From assembly GCA_916048095.2 (NCBI GenBank), contig OU696589.1:413501-477500 (forward strand): 64,000 bases of DNA, written 5' to 3'. Below, piece after piece: positions 22,209 through 33,318 of this stretch. The first letter of the stretch is position 1. Each line of letters begins with the position of its first letter. Position numbers and translations under genes: made by a program. The stretch is from Sacculina carcini (taxonomy: Eukaryota; Arthropoda; Thecostraca; Sacculinidae). The notes below the pieces were generated by a model. That model worked only from the letters and a program-made list of their open reading frames with translations, was not told the DNA's origin and ran no database searches.

Positions 22209-22696
22209 TACAGCGGCGGCGGTTATTCTGAAAACGCGAAACAAAATGGAAAGCAAATACATAAGAGATGTGTACGGAAATACGCAACTGATGCGCACGC
22301 ACACCAAACGTACAATCACACAATATTTCTGCAATATCTAACGGCAAAAGCGATATACATAAACACAGGCGAATATACAAATTACAGGCGATAAACAAAA
22401 ACACAGCTCACCTCACAGTCTTTCTTCTCCCTTAGATGTCAAAGTTTATCAAGCAAAATTGTCCGGCGTCTGACGCTATGACCAAACCAAATGACACTCC
22501 CCGAGGTGGCTGCTATTCTGCAAACCCGTCCGGCGACATTTCAATAAGCGATAGAATTAAAATCAGTGCGTGACATCTAGCGATCGATTTCTAATTACTA
22601 GTTTACATAACACTATTAAGCACAATATTAAACACACAATCACATAAAGCACAATTTGAAGCGTGGCGGCAACATTACTGTATATTATAATGTCGG
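22209..22696. other. Unassigned sequence
   Basis: Continuation of the sequence interrupted by element E. No domain, terminal repeat or RNA gene was recognised. Confidence 0.4.
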
Positions 22697-22996
22697 ATGT
22701 GCAGAGCCGTAGCCGTAATATCGGATGTGTAGAGCCGTAGCAACCGCCTCCCGTACCCCCGACCGAGGAGGGCCCCAAATGTTGAGGGGCCCCGTTGCTT
22801 CACGTATGATATTAAAATTTATCACATTTATTATGTATATGCTTTACCTTTTTGTTGAGATGTTTTCACCTGAGCTTGTATTATGTGATTATGTCTAATA
22901 AATAATTTCATTATTTGCTGCTATATTTAAATCGGGCCCCAAGTGTTGCCTTCGGGGGGGGGGGGGGGGGGGGCACAAATACTCGCAACGGCTCTG
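22697..22996 (-). mobile_element. Short non-autonomous hAT derivative
   Basis: Both ends carry AGAGCCGT (22727 on the left, reverse complement of 'cagagccgttgcgag' on the right at 22982-22996), with a second left copy at 22698. About 130 internal bp match the end of the hAT relic at 12172-12330 in inverted orientation ('gccttcgg', 'gcccaagtgttgcc', 'tctaataaataatttcatta'). A long poly-G run (22957-22974) lies near the right end. Flanks both include GATGTG, a possible but imperfect target duplication. Confidence 0.6.
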
Positions 22997-23283
22997 ATGA
23001 TGTGCTACACCGGTCATTGTTATGTGTGTGCTCTGAATGAACTATCGCATAACAGCCTGCGCTGCATATGCAGACAGAGACACAGACACACACACTCACA
23101 AACGCTGAATCATCTGCAAGCAAACGTTTAAATTATCCGAACATCTCGCGCATCACTCGCTCTGGCGCCTCGGATTAATAACGTAAAATTACAATACACT
23201 CACAAATAAAACAGCGATCACACAGTTTCAATCAGCACTCGATATCCGCGTTTTCAGTGAATCATACGATTCAAACTCACCCA

Positions 23284-23284
23284 C

Positions 23285-23318
<34 letters not shown>

Positions 23319-23319
23319 A
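23284..23319. repeat. (ATC)n microsatellite, tail of a LINE
   Basis: About twelve ATC units; on the minus strand they read (TGA)n directly after the LINE 3' UTR, so this is the simple-repeat tail used by that LINE instead of poly-A. Confidence 0.85.
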
Positions 23320-25365
23320 TATTGTCAATCCGAAACGGTTTTTAATTGACAATTTACAATACAAATTAGAACATGTCACAGGCAATTTAAAATACAATTA
23401 AAACAACAATTAAAGATAAAATGAGTATATATAAAAAATAATTATAATAAAAAATGGGTGGAGTGGACGTAGGGTGATATCGAAAAATATAAAACTAAAC
23501 AATAAAACTATTAAACGGAATGAAGTGTAAAAAAATAAAAAACATAAAGCTCAATTTCTGGCGACCTCATTGTAAGCCCTCGCTGCGCGACACCTGAAAT
23601 GGTGTTTGGTAGCCTCTAGTCGGGCCCTGGGCAGGTGCAACAATCCACATTCAGTGGAACGTTTACTACGCGCTGACACGCTGTTCCTCCTGCTGAACAT
23701 GTCAGTGAGACACGGCGGAGCGCGATCTTCTTGCAGAGCTCTCGTTACATTTATTAGGTCACGGTTTCTGACCATGACTTCAACTGTCGGCCACCCGAGA
23801 CTCCTAACAGCTGGCGTGACATGGTCGTACTTCCTTAGACCACAAGTCAGGCGGGCGGCAAACCGCGTGATCCTGCTGATCTTCTCTTTGTCAGACTCTG
23901 ACAACCCACCCCAGACAGACATGCAGTACTGTATTCTGGAGAAGATGTGGGCAACAACTAGTCTGTTTATTACCTCGGATATCAGCTGTCTCTTGATTCG
24001 GCTGATGGAGATCAGTATGCAGTTGCAGCGCTTTACCGAGTGCATAACATGACACCCCCAGGTGAGCTGTTTGTCCAGGGTGACTCCCAAAACGCGCAAA
24101 CTCGGCCTCGGTGAAATGCAGCTATTTGACAGATGTAGTCGGACAGACTCACAGCGTTAGATGGAGACACGAGTACCGCAAATCACAAGGGATGTCTTCT
24201 CACTGTTCATCAGGAAACCATAATTGTCAAGCCAGTTGCGAAAAACCTGCGTGCTTACATGCATCTGCGAAACCATTTCTTGAATACCAATGGGAGAGCA
24301 GGCCTCCGTCAACACAAGAAACGTATCATCAGCGTAGCTGAAAGTTCTGCCGAACGGGGTGTGGTTCTCAGCATCGTTGACTGCCAAAATCTAGAGAAGA
24401 GGACCCAGCACAGAGCCCTGAGGTACACCATGTCTCAGCTGTCGTTTCTCAGTCCCGTTTTTGACTATTTGTTGACGTCCACTTAGGTAGCTCTCAAACC
24501 ACGCCGGCTGAATACCGTACCACTGCAGTCGTGCACACAGTGACTTGTGATTTACGCAGTCGAAAGCCCCGCTGATGTCGAATGACACAACTGCTGATAT
24601 CTGCCGTGTGTCCACGGCCTGCACGATGTGGTCTGTTATTGCCAACAGCATGTGCCCCGTAGACCAGTGCCGGTGATATGCGAACTGATTGGGAGAGAGT
24701 AGACTGTGCTCCGTCATATATTTTACCAACTGATCGCTGACCACTCGCTCCAAAAGTATGATGATGCTCCACAGCAGGGAGATTGGACGCGTATTAGCCG
24801 GATTATATGTGTCGCCTGACTTTGGCAGCGGAATCAGGGTCGCAATTTTTCATGCTTCAGGAAAAACGCTGGTTTTGATAGAACAGTTTATGATACTGAG
24901 AAGATGAGGGCCAAGAACTGCGAAGGTTTTCCGGAGGACAAATACTGGGATGTCGTCGGTGCCGACGGAAAACCTGGATTTGATAGCGCACAACTTACTC
25001 CATAGCTCAGGCAGGGTAACTGGTTCTAATTTCATGGTGCTGGTTATGACAGTAGGAGGTCTGTTTCCAACAGGAGCTTTAGGATTGCATCGGATTATTT
25101 CAGCTATTCCTTCTGCCTTGCTGGAGAAATAATCATTGAATTTGTCGGCAGTACGCGCCATAACCGCAGGCACTCGCACACACACACACTCACAAGGGGG
25201 CCGCTCAACACTCGGGGACCCCGGCCGGGGGGTACGGGTGGCAGGTGCAACGGCTTTGGAAACAGCTTTACATGAAATACAGATGTAAGGACCTTGTAAA
25301 TAATTACACCCCAAATGGAATTGTGAACATATCAAACATATTTTGGTGTTGTCAAGCAAGCGCAA
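23320..25365 (-). pseudogene. 5'-truncated LINE with reverse transcriptase
   Basis: Minus-strand pieces in order: DKFNDYFSSKAEGIAEII and FSVGTDDIPVFVLRK (about 25140-24850); LERVVSDQLVKYMTEHSLLS, QFAYHRHWSTGHMLL, VVSFDISGAFDCVNH (motif A) and LRHGVPQGSVLGPLL (motif B) in 24391-24753; FSYADDTFLVLT (motif C) in 24157-24387; then LGVTLDKQLTWGCHV and ARLTCGLRKYDHVTPAVRSL in 23551-24099. The 3' UTR (23320-23550) ends in the (TGA)n tail. Three frame breaks inactivate it. A cysteine-rich piece (CLICSQFHLGC, CISC) at 25280-25350 may belong to the upstream part of the same element or to older sequence. Confidence 0.85.
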
Positions 25366-25454
25366 GCTACATGACTCAGAGACTCAGAAACAGACTTATC
25401 ATAAGAAATTAAATGAGAACGTTCTCTATTGCATACTTCAAGAAAATAATTTGA

Positions 25455-26530
25455 ATTTGACAAAGTGAGTGACTACATACCAATCGTCAGGTATAAAACA
25501 GCCGACAAGTACCGTGGACACAGTCATCTACAAAACAACACTACTAACTCTTCATATGCAAATGCAAACAAATGCAAACGTTGTAAAGGTCGTGTGGATC
25601 ACAACACCCACAAATACCCAGCATAGGGAAAACATGCACACTATGTGGAAAATTGAATCATCTTGCTGCTGTGTGCCAAATTTCAAAGAAGACAATTCGT
25701 GAAGCACCGAAAAAGAAGTGCATACATTGTGGTGACACGAACATTAGTAACATTATCAGTGACGTTAACCACATGACTAAACCACGTCGAAGCAAACCCC
25801 GGTCATGATTCGAGTAAATTCATCGAAAGGAACACCGGTGATTGTGTCATGGCTGGTGGAAACTCGCGCCGAAGTCAGCGTGATAAATGCTAAAGCTAAA
25901 AGAACTCGGTATCGGTCAGCAACACCTCAAAACTTGTTCAGAGAAATTGTGCTGAGCTAAGGACGGACGCTTACTCTGCATTGGTACGTGTAATGCCACT
26001 CTATAAATGGACGACGCTTCATACCGTACGACGTTGTACGTGATGCCATTTGCAAATAACTGACTATTGTCGTGGATTGATGCGGTCAATCTGAGGATAG
26101 TCCACAAAGCATTTCTGCAACAGCTGCCGCCGAATATGAGAACCGTAAACGGGTAAAAAAAACTTTGCTAATTTCACGAATGTCGCAGAACAGCAGAACA
26201 GACGAGCAACGATTTGGACGGTACACTGTTAAACGCCAATAACTCCCAGTGAAACGTGGTGCGGTGTCACACGAGCAAATAAAAATGTTCGAATGTAAAA
26301 ATCGAACTGTTCACGACTCGTATAGAAGCCGATGGGCGAGCCCTCAAAAGACGAATACATGAAGCAGTACCTATCAAAGTATTCCAAAGTGTAACTACAG
26401 AATATGTTCAGTATAACGGAGGAGCTTACTTATTGTATGTGGACCGTTTGTCGAACTGGCCTATAATTACCGACGGCCCGCGAAACGGTGCGAGATCACG
26501 TCATCTTATCCGGACTACACGTCTTATGAT
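25455..26530 (+). pseudogene. Degenerate Gypsy relic of the element G family
   Basis: Scattered pieces in the right order: zinc-knuckle words (CKGRVDHNTHKYPA, CTLCGKLNHLAAVC near 25580-25680; CIHCGD near 25715), a protease remnant (VSWLVETRAEVSVINA near 25850, with the active-site DTG changed to ETR), and an integrase piece (YLLYVDRLSNWPIITDGPR, SRHLIRTTR near 26430). The last is nearly the same as YLVYVDRLSNWPVVVDCPR in element G at 32400. RT and RNase H are deleted. It is an old relative lying only 2 kb from the young G copy. Confidence 0.75.
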
Positions 26531-26744
26531 ATACCCAAACGCATCAGAGGTGATAGTTTTATACCATACTCATCGTGTCTTACAAAATAGTTATTCGGAA
26601 GATGTAATATCAAACATCAGATCAGCAGTCCAAGAAACCCTCAAATTATAAACTAGTTTAAATTATAAGCTTTCAGATTGTATACATATTTATATCTGCA
26701 TAATTTTTGGGAACCTTATTTTAACTTGCCCCTCGTATCGCAAC

Positions 26745-26935
26745 GATATCTAACAACTAACAATTCTAACAGCTAACAATTATAACAAATACAAACATCT
26801 ATCTACAACTACTAACAACTAACAACTACAACAACTAGACTAAACACAGTTAAACAACTATCTAACAACTAGCCTAAACATAGTTAAACAACTATCTAAC
26901 AACTAGCATATCTAACAACTATCTAACAAACTTGT
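26745..26935. repeat. Tandem repeat of 'taaacaactatctaacaacta'-type units
   Basis: The words 'ctaacaacta', 'aaacacagttaaacaact' and 'atctaacaacta' recur about ten times over 190 bp. No coding potential. Confidence 0.8.
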
Positions 26936-27185
26936 GGTCCAATGCGGCATGCACATTGTGTCTAGCACGACTGTGTGAGGTTTGCTGAGATCGAGGACCT
27001 GTGTGAGTTCGTAGGATCTACGAGATCGAGGATCGAGGGATCGAGAGATCTAGGATCCGAAGAGTGGATCCTAAGGTCAGATGACCAGATTGAAGTCTGA
27101 AGATAATCCGTAAAGTGAAAATAAATATATAAAAATATACACACCATCTGATCACTGATTGCATATTGTTTGCGCATTGTCTGCA

Positions 27186-27352
27186 GAACACCGTGTACTC
27201 GTCTCCTGATGGATTGGCAGTGTCCATGCCTCCCGTGGTGCAGAAAGAGGACATCAACATCAATTGTGTCTTTCTTGATCCCTCTGGCCAACTAAGAGCG
27301 ACGGGTTGTTCCAGTGATATGAAGCTGAACTACATGTGCTCCTACGTTCAAG
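27186..27352 (+). CDS. Exon-like segment encoding the C-terminal part of a C-type lectin-like domain
   Basis: The open segment is preceded by a pyrimidine-containing acceptor-like 'gcgcattgtctgcag' and followed by a donor-like CAAG|GTACC. Its translation ends INCVFLDPSGQLRATGC then SSDMKLNYMCSYV. The Cys-x13-Cys-x8-Cys spacing with a final YMC resembles the end of C-type lectin folds (C...G.W...C......FIC). The usual WND tryptophan is replaced, so calcium or sugar binding is not predicted. No neighbouring exon was found within the window; it may be one exon of a larger host gene or an isolated exon remnant. Confidence 0.45.
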
Positions 27353-27786
27353 GTACCAAAAGAGAGCTTTATTCATCCGGGAAAAATACATATGAATGCA
27401 TTTTGGAAGACGTTAAATTTGCATGTATAATGTCTATGTCTTGCCAAAAGGGTTAATTTAAATTAAAATAGACGTAAGAATAGTGAAAATGGAGTTAATC
27501 CATATTAAAACATAGTTAGTCACTGCATAACGATATATATTGTATAATAATTTCTATCATAATTATATGAATTATATTTTTATCATACTGTTGTAGGCCG
27601 CGAAACTCGGATAAGGCCATATTTCACGGAATATCACCACACGCACATGCACACCTGAACAAAGGCCACCACACAATAGTGCGCAATATACATCATGAAC
27701 GCACTATTTTGCCGCAAAAGGAGGATCACTGCAAATGAATGTAAACACAATATATACACATACATACATACATATACATACATCTA
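27353..27786. other. Probable intron or intergenic AT-rich sequence
   Basis: After the donor-like site there is a run of AT-rich sequence, a CACA-containing patch (27640-27660) and CATA repeats leading into the Helitron-like element. No gene seen. Confidence 0.4.
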
Positions 27787-27808
27787 TCTATATATATAAA
27801 AGAGATCC

Positions 27809-27841
<33 letters not shown>

Positions 27842-28551
27842 GTGTTTATCTGTCCCACCCTCCTTGGTCATATTTTCAGCAAGCTGCTACTCAGTAACCA
27901 CTTAATGTACCCGCCAACAATTTATACCATTACGCTGGAAATTTTCTTGTCTACACGATAGGATAAATTTAAAATTTTAAAAATGAAACCAAAAAAAGTT
28001 ATAGCGGTGAAAAGACAAAATGAACCCTGAAAAATGCGAAAATTTTGGTCAATATTCCTACATCTACTCCTCATAAACCAGAAATGGTACAGCCAAACAG
28101 ATTATACCACTGTATAGAAAATATTCTGTTCTACGCGATAGGCTATAATTATTATCCAAAAATTAAATATAAAATATGTAAAAATGACAAAATTTCAGTC
28201 TACATTCAAAATTTTATTTAAGCTCGACGCGTCCGATTTTTTGTACTTTTTTCTCTATTTCTCAGCAACTAAACATCACACATCTAAATAAATATTACCA
28301 TCATGCTGAGAATTTTGTTTTCTACAGCACGGTATAAATTTTAATTTTCCAGAGCGTATTAAGAAAAAGTTACGGCGGTGTGAAATCAAAATGACAAAGT
28401 CAAAAAGGCACTGAAAAACGCGAATATTTTGGTCAATATTCCGCTATCTATTCCTCGTAAACCAGCAGTTACAGTTACAGTTATAAAAATTATACTATTG
28501 TGTAGAAAATTTTGTGTTCTACAAGAAACGCTATAATTTATACCCACAAAT

Positions 28552-28786
28552 TGTATGGTGCCGGTCTGGCATCATCAGTAGCGGGGAAGCGATGATGACG
28601 CGATAGCGACATGGACTGTGGATGCGTGTTTTGGGATTGTGGTCGTTGGAGATTAATGCGATGTGATTGAGATATTGCTGAGTTATTCTGGTGATTTTGT
28701 GGTTAGTTAATTTGACCAAGTTCGTTACCGTTTATATAAATATATTCAGTTGTGTTATTGGGTTGTTTGATCGTAATAACATAACA
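28552..28786 (+). repeat. 5' LTR of element G
   Basis: 235 bp, TGTATGG to ATAACA. A TATA-like 'tttatataaatatat' lies near 28732. The last base of the LTR is also the A of the gag-pol start codon. Confidence 0.95.
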
Positions 28787-31700
28787 TGGCGCAGCCGACA
28801 GCGGCAACGGATGATCAAATTTCTAAGCTAACTAGTCTGGTCGCACAATTGGTGGACCAAAACATTCAAAGAGAACGAATGTTAGAGCAACAACTTCAGC
28901 AAGCAAGGGCTAGTGATTCAAATCGCCAAAATCAAAATAGCTCTGAATCTCAGAATAAGACGGTGAAATTACCTGCGAATTCCACTCCAGTGTTGCATGC
29001 AGATTGTTCATTGCGCGATTTTGATACTTGGAGGTACAAAATAATGGGCTATGTCGCGTTGTCAAATCTAGACAAGCTCCCGCCAAAAGAACAACAGGCA
29101 GTGTTGCACGCGTCAGTCGATGAGGACTGGTCGCGTATATTGCGATTCAGTCTGAACATCAGTCAGGGTTCCGACATGGATCAGTGCATCACTCAGATGG
29201 AACAGCACTTACGAGCACAACGCAATATTGTAATCGACCGGAGGGAATTTTATCTCAGATCTCAACAGCCCGGTGAATCTTTCGATACGTTTTTGTGTGC
29301 AGTAAAAGAGATACAGTCTTTCTGCGATTTTTGCACGGTCTGCAGTGATGATAGACTTCGTGACAAAATTATGATGGGGACAGGTGATGAACAGGCACTG
29401 AGTCACATGCTTCGCGAGAAAGACATGAATTTGATGAGGGCGATCGATATATGTCGTTCATCTGAGGCAGCAAAAACAAACTCTTCGCAAATTAAGGGCG
29501 AATCGTGCAGAGCGGTATCCCACAATCACCTGAAAAAGGCGGACGCCAGTCATAGCGACAGGCGAAATTGCACCAAGTGTGGATCTAAATGCAGCGGTGG
29601 TCAGAAATGTCCCGCATACGGCAAGGCCTGTCGTATATGCGGAAAAAACGGACATTATGCGAAGGTATGTCGTAGCAGTAACCACAGAGGATCCCACAAA
29701 ACCAACAGACGTCAACGGATTGTTCAGGCCGACTCAAACGAACAAGTACGACGCATTCGTGTGGGTGACGTACGACAGAAGCAAAAAGGAAAGCGAGCGC
29801 CCGCGATCAGCATCAACGTTAAGCCTAGTCAAGGACGGTCGGTCGATATACGCTGGATCGCTGACACTGGCGCTGAATGCAGTGTCATAAATTCTGCTGT
29901 GGCAGCCAAGTTGGGAATCAAAACGACTTCTTTGACTACATGTGCAGCGCGCCTATGTTCGGCGGATGGCGGTCGTCTTCACTGCTCCGGCACATGCGAG
30001 GCGACTCTGCGATTGGGAGACGCAACGTGTATCACAACATTGTACGTGGTTCCTGCCGCAACAGATGCTCTCCTATCGTGGTCTGACGCAGTTGACCTGC
30101 GTATTATTCACCGCGCCTTTCCTCAGCAGCTGCCGGAGTATCCCTCAAGCAACCAGGCAGTATGTACCAACTCTATCTGCGTCAGGGCTGGGAAGATGCA
30201 GTCGGTGTCAGTCTCAAAAGGCGGTAATTATACAGCATCTGCCGCAGCGTTGTCACGCAACAACAACGAGGGATGTCCGGCCGGAGGACCATCGAACGAC
30301 GACAACCAGCGCAGAGAAATGTCCGACACCGTGTCTGAAAAACGAGAGATTAAAAGCTCGAGACCAATATGGCCGCATGCACGAGAGCCAACAACTATGG
30401 AGCGGCGCCAGCATGCGAACGCATTGCGGCTCGCTTTTCCTGATGTGTTCAACGAAGATGGTCCGTTGAGGTGCATGAAGGGGCCTCCCATGCGCATTTC
30501 GTTAGCCGAAAATGCACGCGCAACGAGCGTTTACGCACCGCGGAACATTCCAGTCGGGTACCGCGAGCACATCAAGCGTCATCTAGACGAACTAATTAAA
30601 CAGGATGTCATCGAACATATCACCCATCCGACCGAATGGTGCCACCCTGTAGTACCAGTACCGAAACGCAGCAGTGACGGAAAAATTATCGGATGTCGTC
30701 TGACCATCGACTTAACTAAATTGAACCGGTACGTGCTTCGGCCTGCATATCCTGTCAGGGTCCCGCTTGATGCAGTGTCTAGCATCACACCCGGATGTCG
30801 TTACTTGTCGACATTGGACGCGAAACATGGGTATTTTCAGATCGGCATACATGAAAATGACCGTGATTTGACGTGTTTCATGACGCCGTGGGGTCGCTAC
30901 CGGTTGAAACGTGCTCCAATGGGTCTCATCTCCAGCGGTGACGTGTATAATCAGCGCTGTGATATGGCTCTGGCCGGCCTGGTCAACATGAATAAAATTG
31001 TTGATGATATTCTCGTGTACGACACTACATACGACGAACACTTGAAAAATGTGTGGAACGTTCTCCAGCGATGTCGAGAACATGGCATCACATTGAACAA
31101 GCAAAAATTCACATTCGCTGAATCTCGCGTACAATATTGTGGTTTCGTGATCGACAAAGATGGATATTGTGTGGATGATAAGAAACTGGAGGCAATTTCC
31201 AAGTTTCCCCGCCCATCGAACGTCAGGGAGGTCAGATCGTTTCTTGGTTTGGCTAACCAGTTATCTCAATTTTCAACTGAGATAGCCAGCACCACAGCAC
31301 CGTTGAGGCATTTACTGCGAAAGGATGTTGAATGGCGTTGGGACGAGGCCATACACACACCGGCGTTTGAGGCAACGAAAAGATCCCTGACGTCACCTCC
31401 TGTATTGGATTTCTACGAGCCCTCGAGACAGACGGTGGTTGAGACTGATGCTGCTCGTTTGCACGGTCTCGGTTTTGTTGTACGTCAAATGGACGAACAG
31501 CAGCGCTGGAGACTGGTTCAGTGTGGTTCGCGCGCCCTTACGGAAACTGAAACCAGGTACGCTGCCGTGGCATGTCGTATGGAAATGTTGGCAGTCGTAT
31601 GGGCCTGCCACAGAGCAAATAATTATCTTGCTGGCGCCAAGAAATTCGTCATCATGACAGACCACAAACCACTCTTGCCCATACTGAACACAAAAAGTAT

Positions 31701-33318
31701 CGCGGAAATAAGCAACCCGCGCTTGCAGCGTATGAGAACCAAGCTATCGCACTTGAGATTTGAAGCCGTTTGGAAAGCAGGCAAGGAACACGTAATTGCG
31801 GATTGTCTATCCCGCTCGCCACTGCCGATTTCCAGTGACGAGAACATTGATACGGCAGTTTGCGATGAAACCGGCGGAAAATTTGAGCATTCCATCACGA
31901 TATCACGCCTGTTGGACGAGCAAGCTGAATCGCAAACAGAATCAGGTGATCTTCTTCTGAATCTCATCATCGAGGCCGGTAAATCAGATCATGAATACCG
32001 GACTTTGTTCAACACAGTGAGACGTGGTTTCCCAGCAGAAAAGTATCAGACAGAGGAACTGATGCGTCCGCACTGGAATGTACGTAACGATTTACGTCTG
32101 GATGGAGATGTTATACTCTATGGATGTCGATTAGTCGTGCCGCGTGCTCTGCGACGCGAAGTACTCAATTCGTTACACGCCAGTCATCAAGGAATCGTGA
32201 GGACAATGCAACGCGCGCGACAAGCGGTATATTGGCCAACAATCAACAACGAAATAAAGTTGATCGTGTCTTCATGTCAGCAGTGCGTAACGCACCGTAG
32301 AAGCATTCAGAAGGAGGAATATTTGTGCGATGATGCGCCTACTCGTGTGTTCGAGAGTGTGTCTTCGGATTACTTCACCTACGCCGGTCGAACGTACCTC
32401 GTGTATGTTGATCGACTGTCCAACTGGCCGGTGGTCGTCGACTGTCCGAGAGGCGACTCCACATCACGTCACCTCATCAAAACAATGCGGCGATTATTCG
32501 CGATGTTTGGAGCCCCGAATCGACTTCGCAGCGATGGAGGACCACAGTACACGTCGCGGCGAACAGCTGAGTTTTTCAAACGCTGGCACGTGGATCATCA
32601 CATGAGCAGTCCAGAGTATCCACAAGGAAATGGTCACGCGGAGGCTACTGTGAAGAAGATAAAGCTTCTGGTGAAAAAAACAACGCTGAATGGAAACTTA
32701 GATACTGATGCCTTCACCGAGGGTCTTGTGGAGATGCGGAATACTCCAGGACGGGACGGACGATCTCCAGCACAAGTCTTGTTCGGACACCCCATTCGTT
32801 CCCAGGTGCCGACTCATCATACAGCCTTCTCACAGGAATGGCAGCGGTGTGCAGACGTCTGTGACACGGTGAGGGAGGTGGAGCAGAAGAAGGCACAGGA
32901 AGCGTACAACAGGACGTCGAAACCCCTTCCTCGACTGAAGGTGGGCCAAGACGTGTACATACAGGATCAGACTACAAAGCAGTGGCAGCGTAAGGGCACT
33001 GTCGTCGGTGTACGTGATCATCGCAATTACGCCTTACGAATGCCCAGCGGACGCATAGCTATCCGAAACCGGCGCTATCTTTTGTTGGAGACGAGACCGA
33101 CAATTGTCAACCCAGAGCGGAGCGACGTCGACAACACCCCGGTCACTGTGGATCACGTTGATCCTCAGAATCGTGAACAGGTCGAACTTCCGAGGCGGAG
33201 CCAACGTGATCGAAGACGTCCTGGCTATCTGAAGGATTACGTCTGCCCCATCAAGCGACAGACTGAAGGGGAGGTGTATGGTGCCGGTCTGGCATCATCA
33301 GTAGCGGGGAAGCGATGA
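28786..33318 (+). CDS. Gag-Pol polyprotein of Gypsy element G
   Basis: One 1510-residue frame. Gag fills residues 1-260; zinc-knuckle region CTKCGSKC and CRICGKNGHYAKVC is near 262-300; aspartyl protease WIADTGAECSVIN has its Asp near residue 360. RT spans about 600-780, with ITHPTEWCHPVVPVPKRSSD, LSTLDAKHGYFQI (catalytic Asp near 677) and KIVDDILVY (Asp pair near 740). RNase H has VVETDAARLHGLGF and IMTDHKPLLPIL. Integrase has HASHQG plus CQQC, the catalytic residues in SSDYF (near 1193), RSDGGPQ (near 1249) and GHAEAT. There are exactly 35 residues between the last two, the D,D35E spacing. Start ATG 28786 overlaps the LTR end; the stop lies 43 bases inside the 3' LTR. No env frame follows. 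All domains look complete, so this copy may be able to retrotranspose. Confidence 0.95.
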   Translation: MAQPTAATDDQISKLTSLVAQLVDQNIQRERMLEQQLQQARASDSNRQNQNSSESQNKTVKLPANSTPVLHADCSLRDFDTWRYKIMGYVALSNLDKLPPKEQQAVLHASVDEDWSRILRFSLNISQGSDMDQCITQMEQHLRAQRNIVIDRREFYLRSQQPGESFDTFLCAVKEIQSFCDFCTVCSDDRLRDKIMMGTGDEQALSHMLREKDMNLMRAIDICRSSEAAKTNSSQIKGESCRAVSHNHLKKADASHSDRRNCTKCGSKCSGGQKCPAYGKACRICGKNGHYAKVCRSSNHRGSHKTNRRQRIVQADSNEQVRRIRVGDVRQKQKGKRAPAISINVKPSQGRSVDIRWIADTGAECSVINSAVAAKLGIKTTSLTTCAARLCSADGGRLHCSGTCEATLRLGDATCITTLYVVPAATDALLSWSDAVDLRIIHRAFPQQLPEYPSSNQAVCTNSICVRAGKMQSVSVSKGGNYTASAAALSRNNNEGCPAGGPSNDDNQRREMSDTVSEKREIKSSRPIWPHAREPTTMERRQHANALRLAFPDVFNEDGPLRCMKGPPMRISLAENARATSVYAPRNIPVGYREHIKRHLDELIKQDVIEHITHPTEWCHPVVPVPKRSSDGKIIGCRLTIDLTKLNRYVLRPAYPVRVPLDAVSSITPGCRYLSTLDAKHGYFQIGIHENDRDLTCFMTPWGRYRLKRAPMGLISSGDVYNQRCDMALAGLVNMNKIVDDILVYDTTYDEHLKNVWNVLQRCREHGITLNKQKFTFAESRVQYCGFVIDKDGYCVDDKKLEAISKFPRPSNVREVRSFLGLANQLSQFSTEIASTTAPLRHLLRKDVEWRWDEAIHTPAFEATKRSLTSPPVLDFYEPSRQTVVETDAARLHGLGFVVRQMDEQQRWRLVQCGSRALTETETRYAAVACRMEMLAVVWACHRANNYLAGAKKFVIMTDHKPLLPILNTKSIAEISNPRLQRMRTKLSHLRFEAVWKAGKEHVIADCLSRSPLPISSDENIDTAVCDETGGKFEHSITISRLLDEQAESQTESGDLLLNLIIEAGKSDHEYRTLFNTVRRGFPAEKYQTEELMRPHWNVRNDLRLDGDVILYGCRLVVPRALRREVLNSLHASHQGIVRTMQRARQAVYWPTINNEIKLIVSSCQQCVTHRRSIQKEEYLCDDAPTRVFESVSSDYFTYAGRTYLVYVDRLSNWPVVVDCPRGDSTSRHLIKTMRRLFAMFGAPNRLRSDGGPQYTSRRTAEFFKRWHVDHHMSSPEYPQGNGHAEATVKKIKLLVKKTTLNGNLDTDAFTEGLVEMRNTPGRDGRSPAQVLFGHPIRSQVPTHHTAFSQEWQRCADVCDTVREVEQKKAQEAYNRTSKPLPRLKVGQDVYIQDQTTKQWQRKGTVVGVRDHRNYALRMPSGRIAIRNRRYLLLETRPTIVNPERSDVDNTPVTVDHVDPQNREQVELPRRSQRDRRRPGYLKDYVCPIKRQTEGEVYGAGLASSVAGKR
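28787..28800 (+). promoter_or_regulatory. Primer-binding-site candidate of element G
   Basis: TGGCGCAGCCGACA begins at the first base after the LTR and overlaps codons 1-5 of gag-pol. The matching tRNA was not identified. Confidence 0.5.
33264..33274 (+). promoter_or_regulatory. Polypurine tract of element G
   Basis: 'gaaggggagg' directly precedes the 3' LTR and lies inside the coding frame. Confidence 0.8.

Noticed and set aside
22957-22974. Poly-G run as a G-quadruplex regulatory site
   Set aside because: It lies inside a short transposon copy and could be a sequencing or assembly artefact; no nearby gene.
27820-27845. (CTGT)n runs as an independent microsatellite or CRISPR-like array
   Set aside because: They are a constant part of the 5' end of the Helitron-like family; there are no spacers of CRISPR type.
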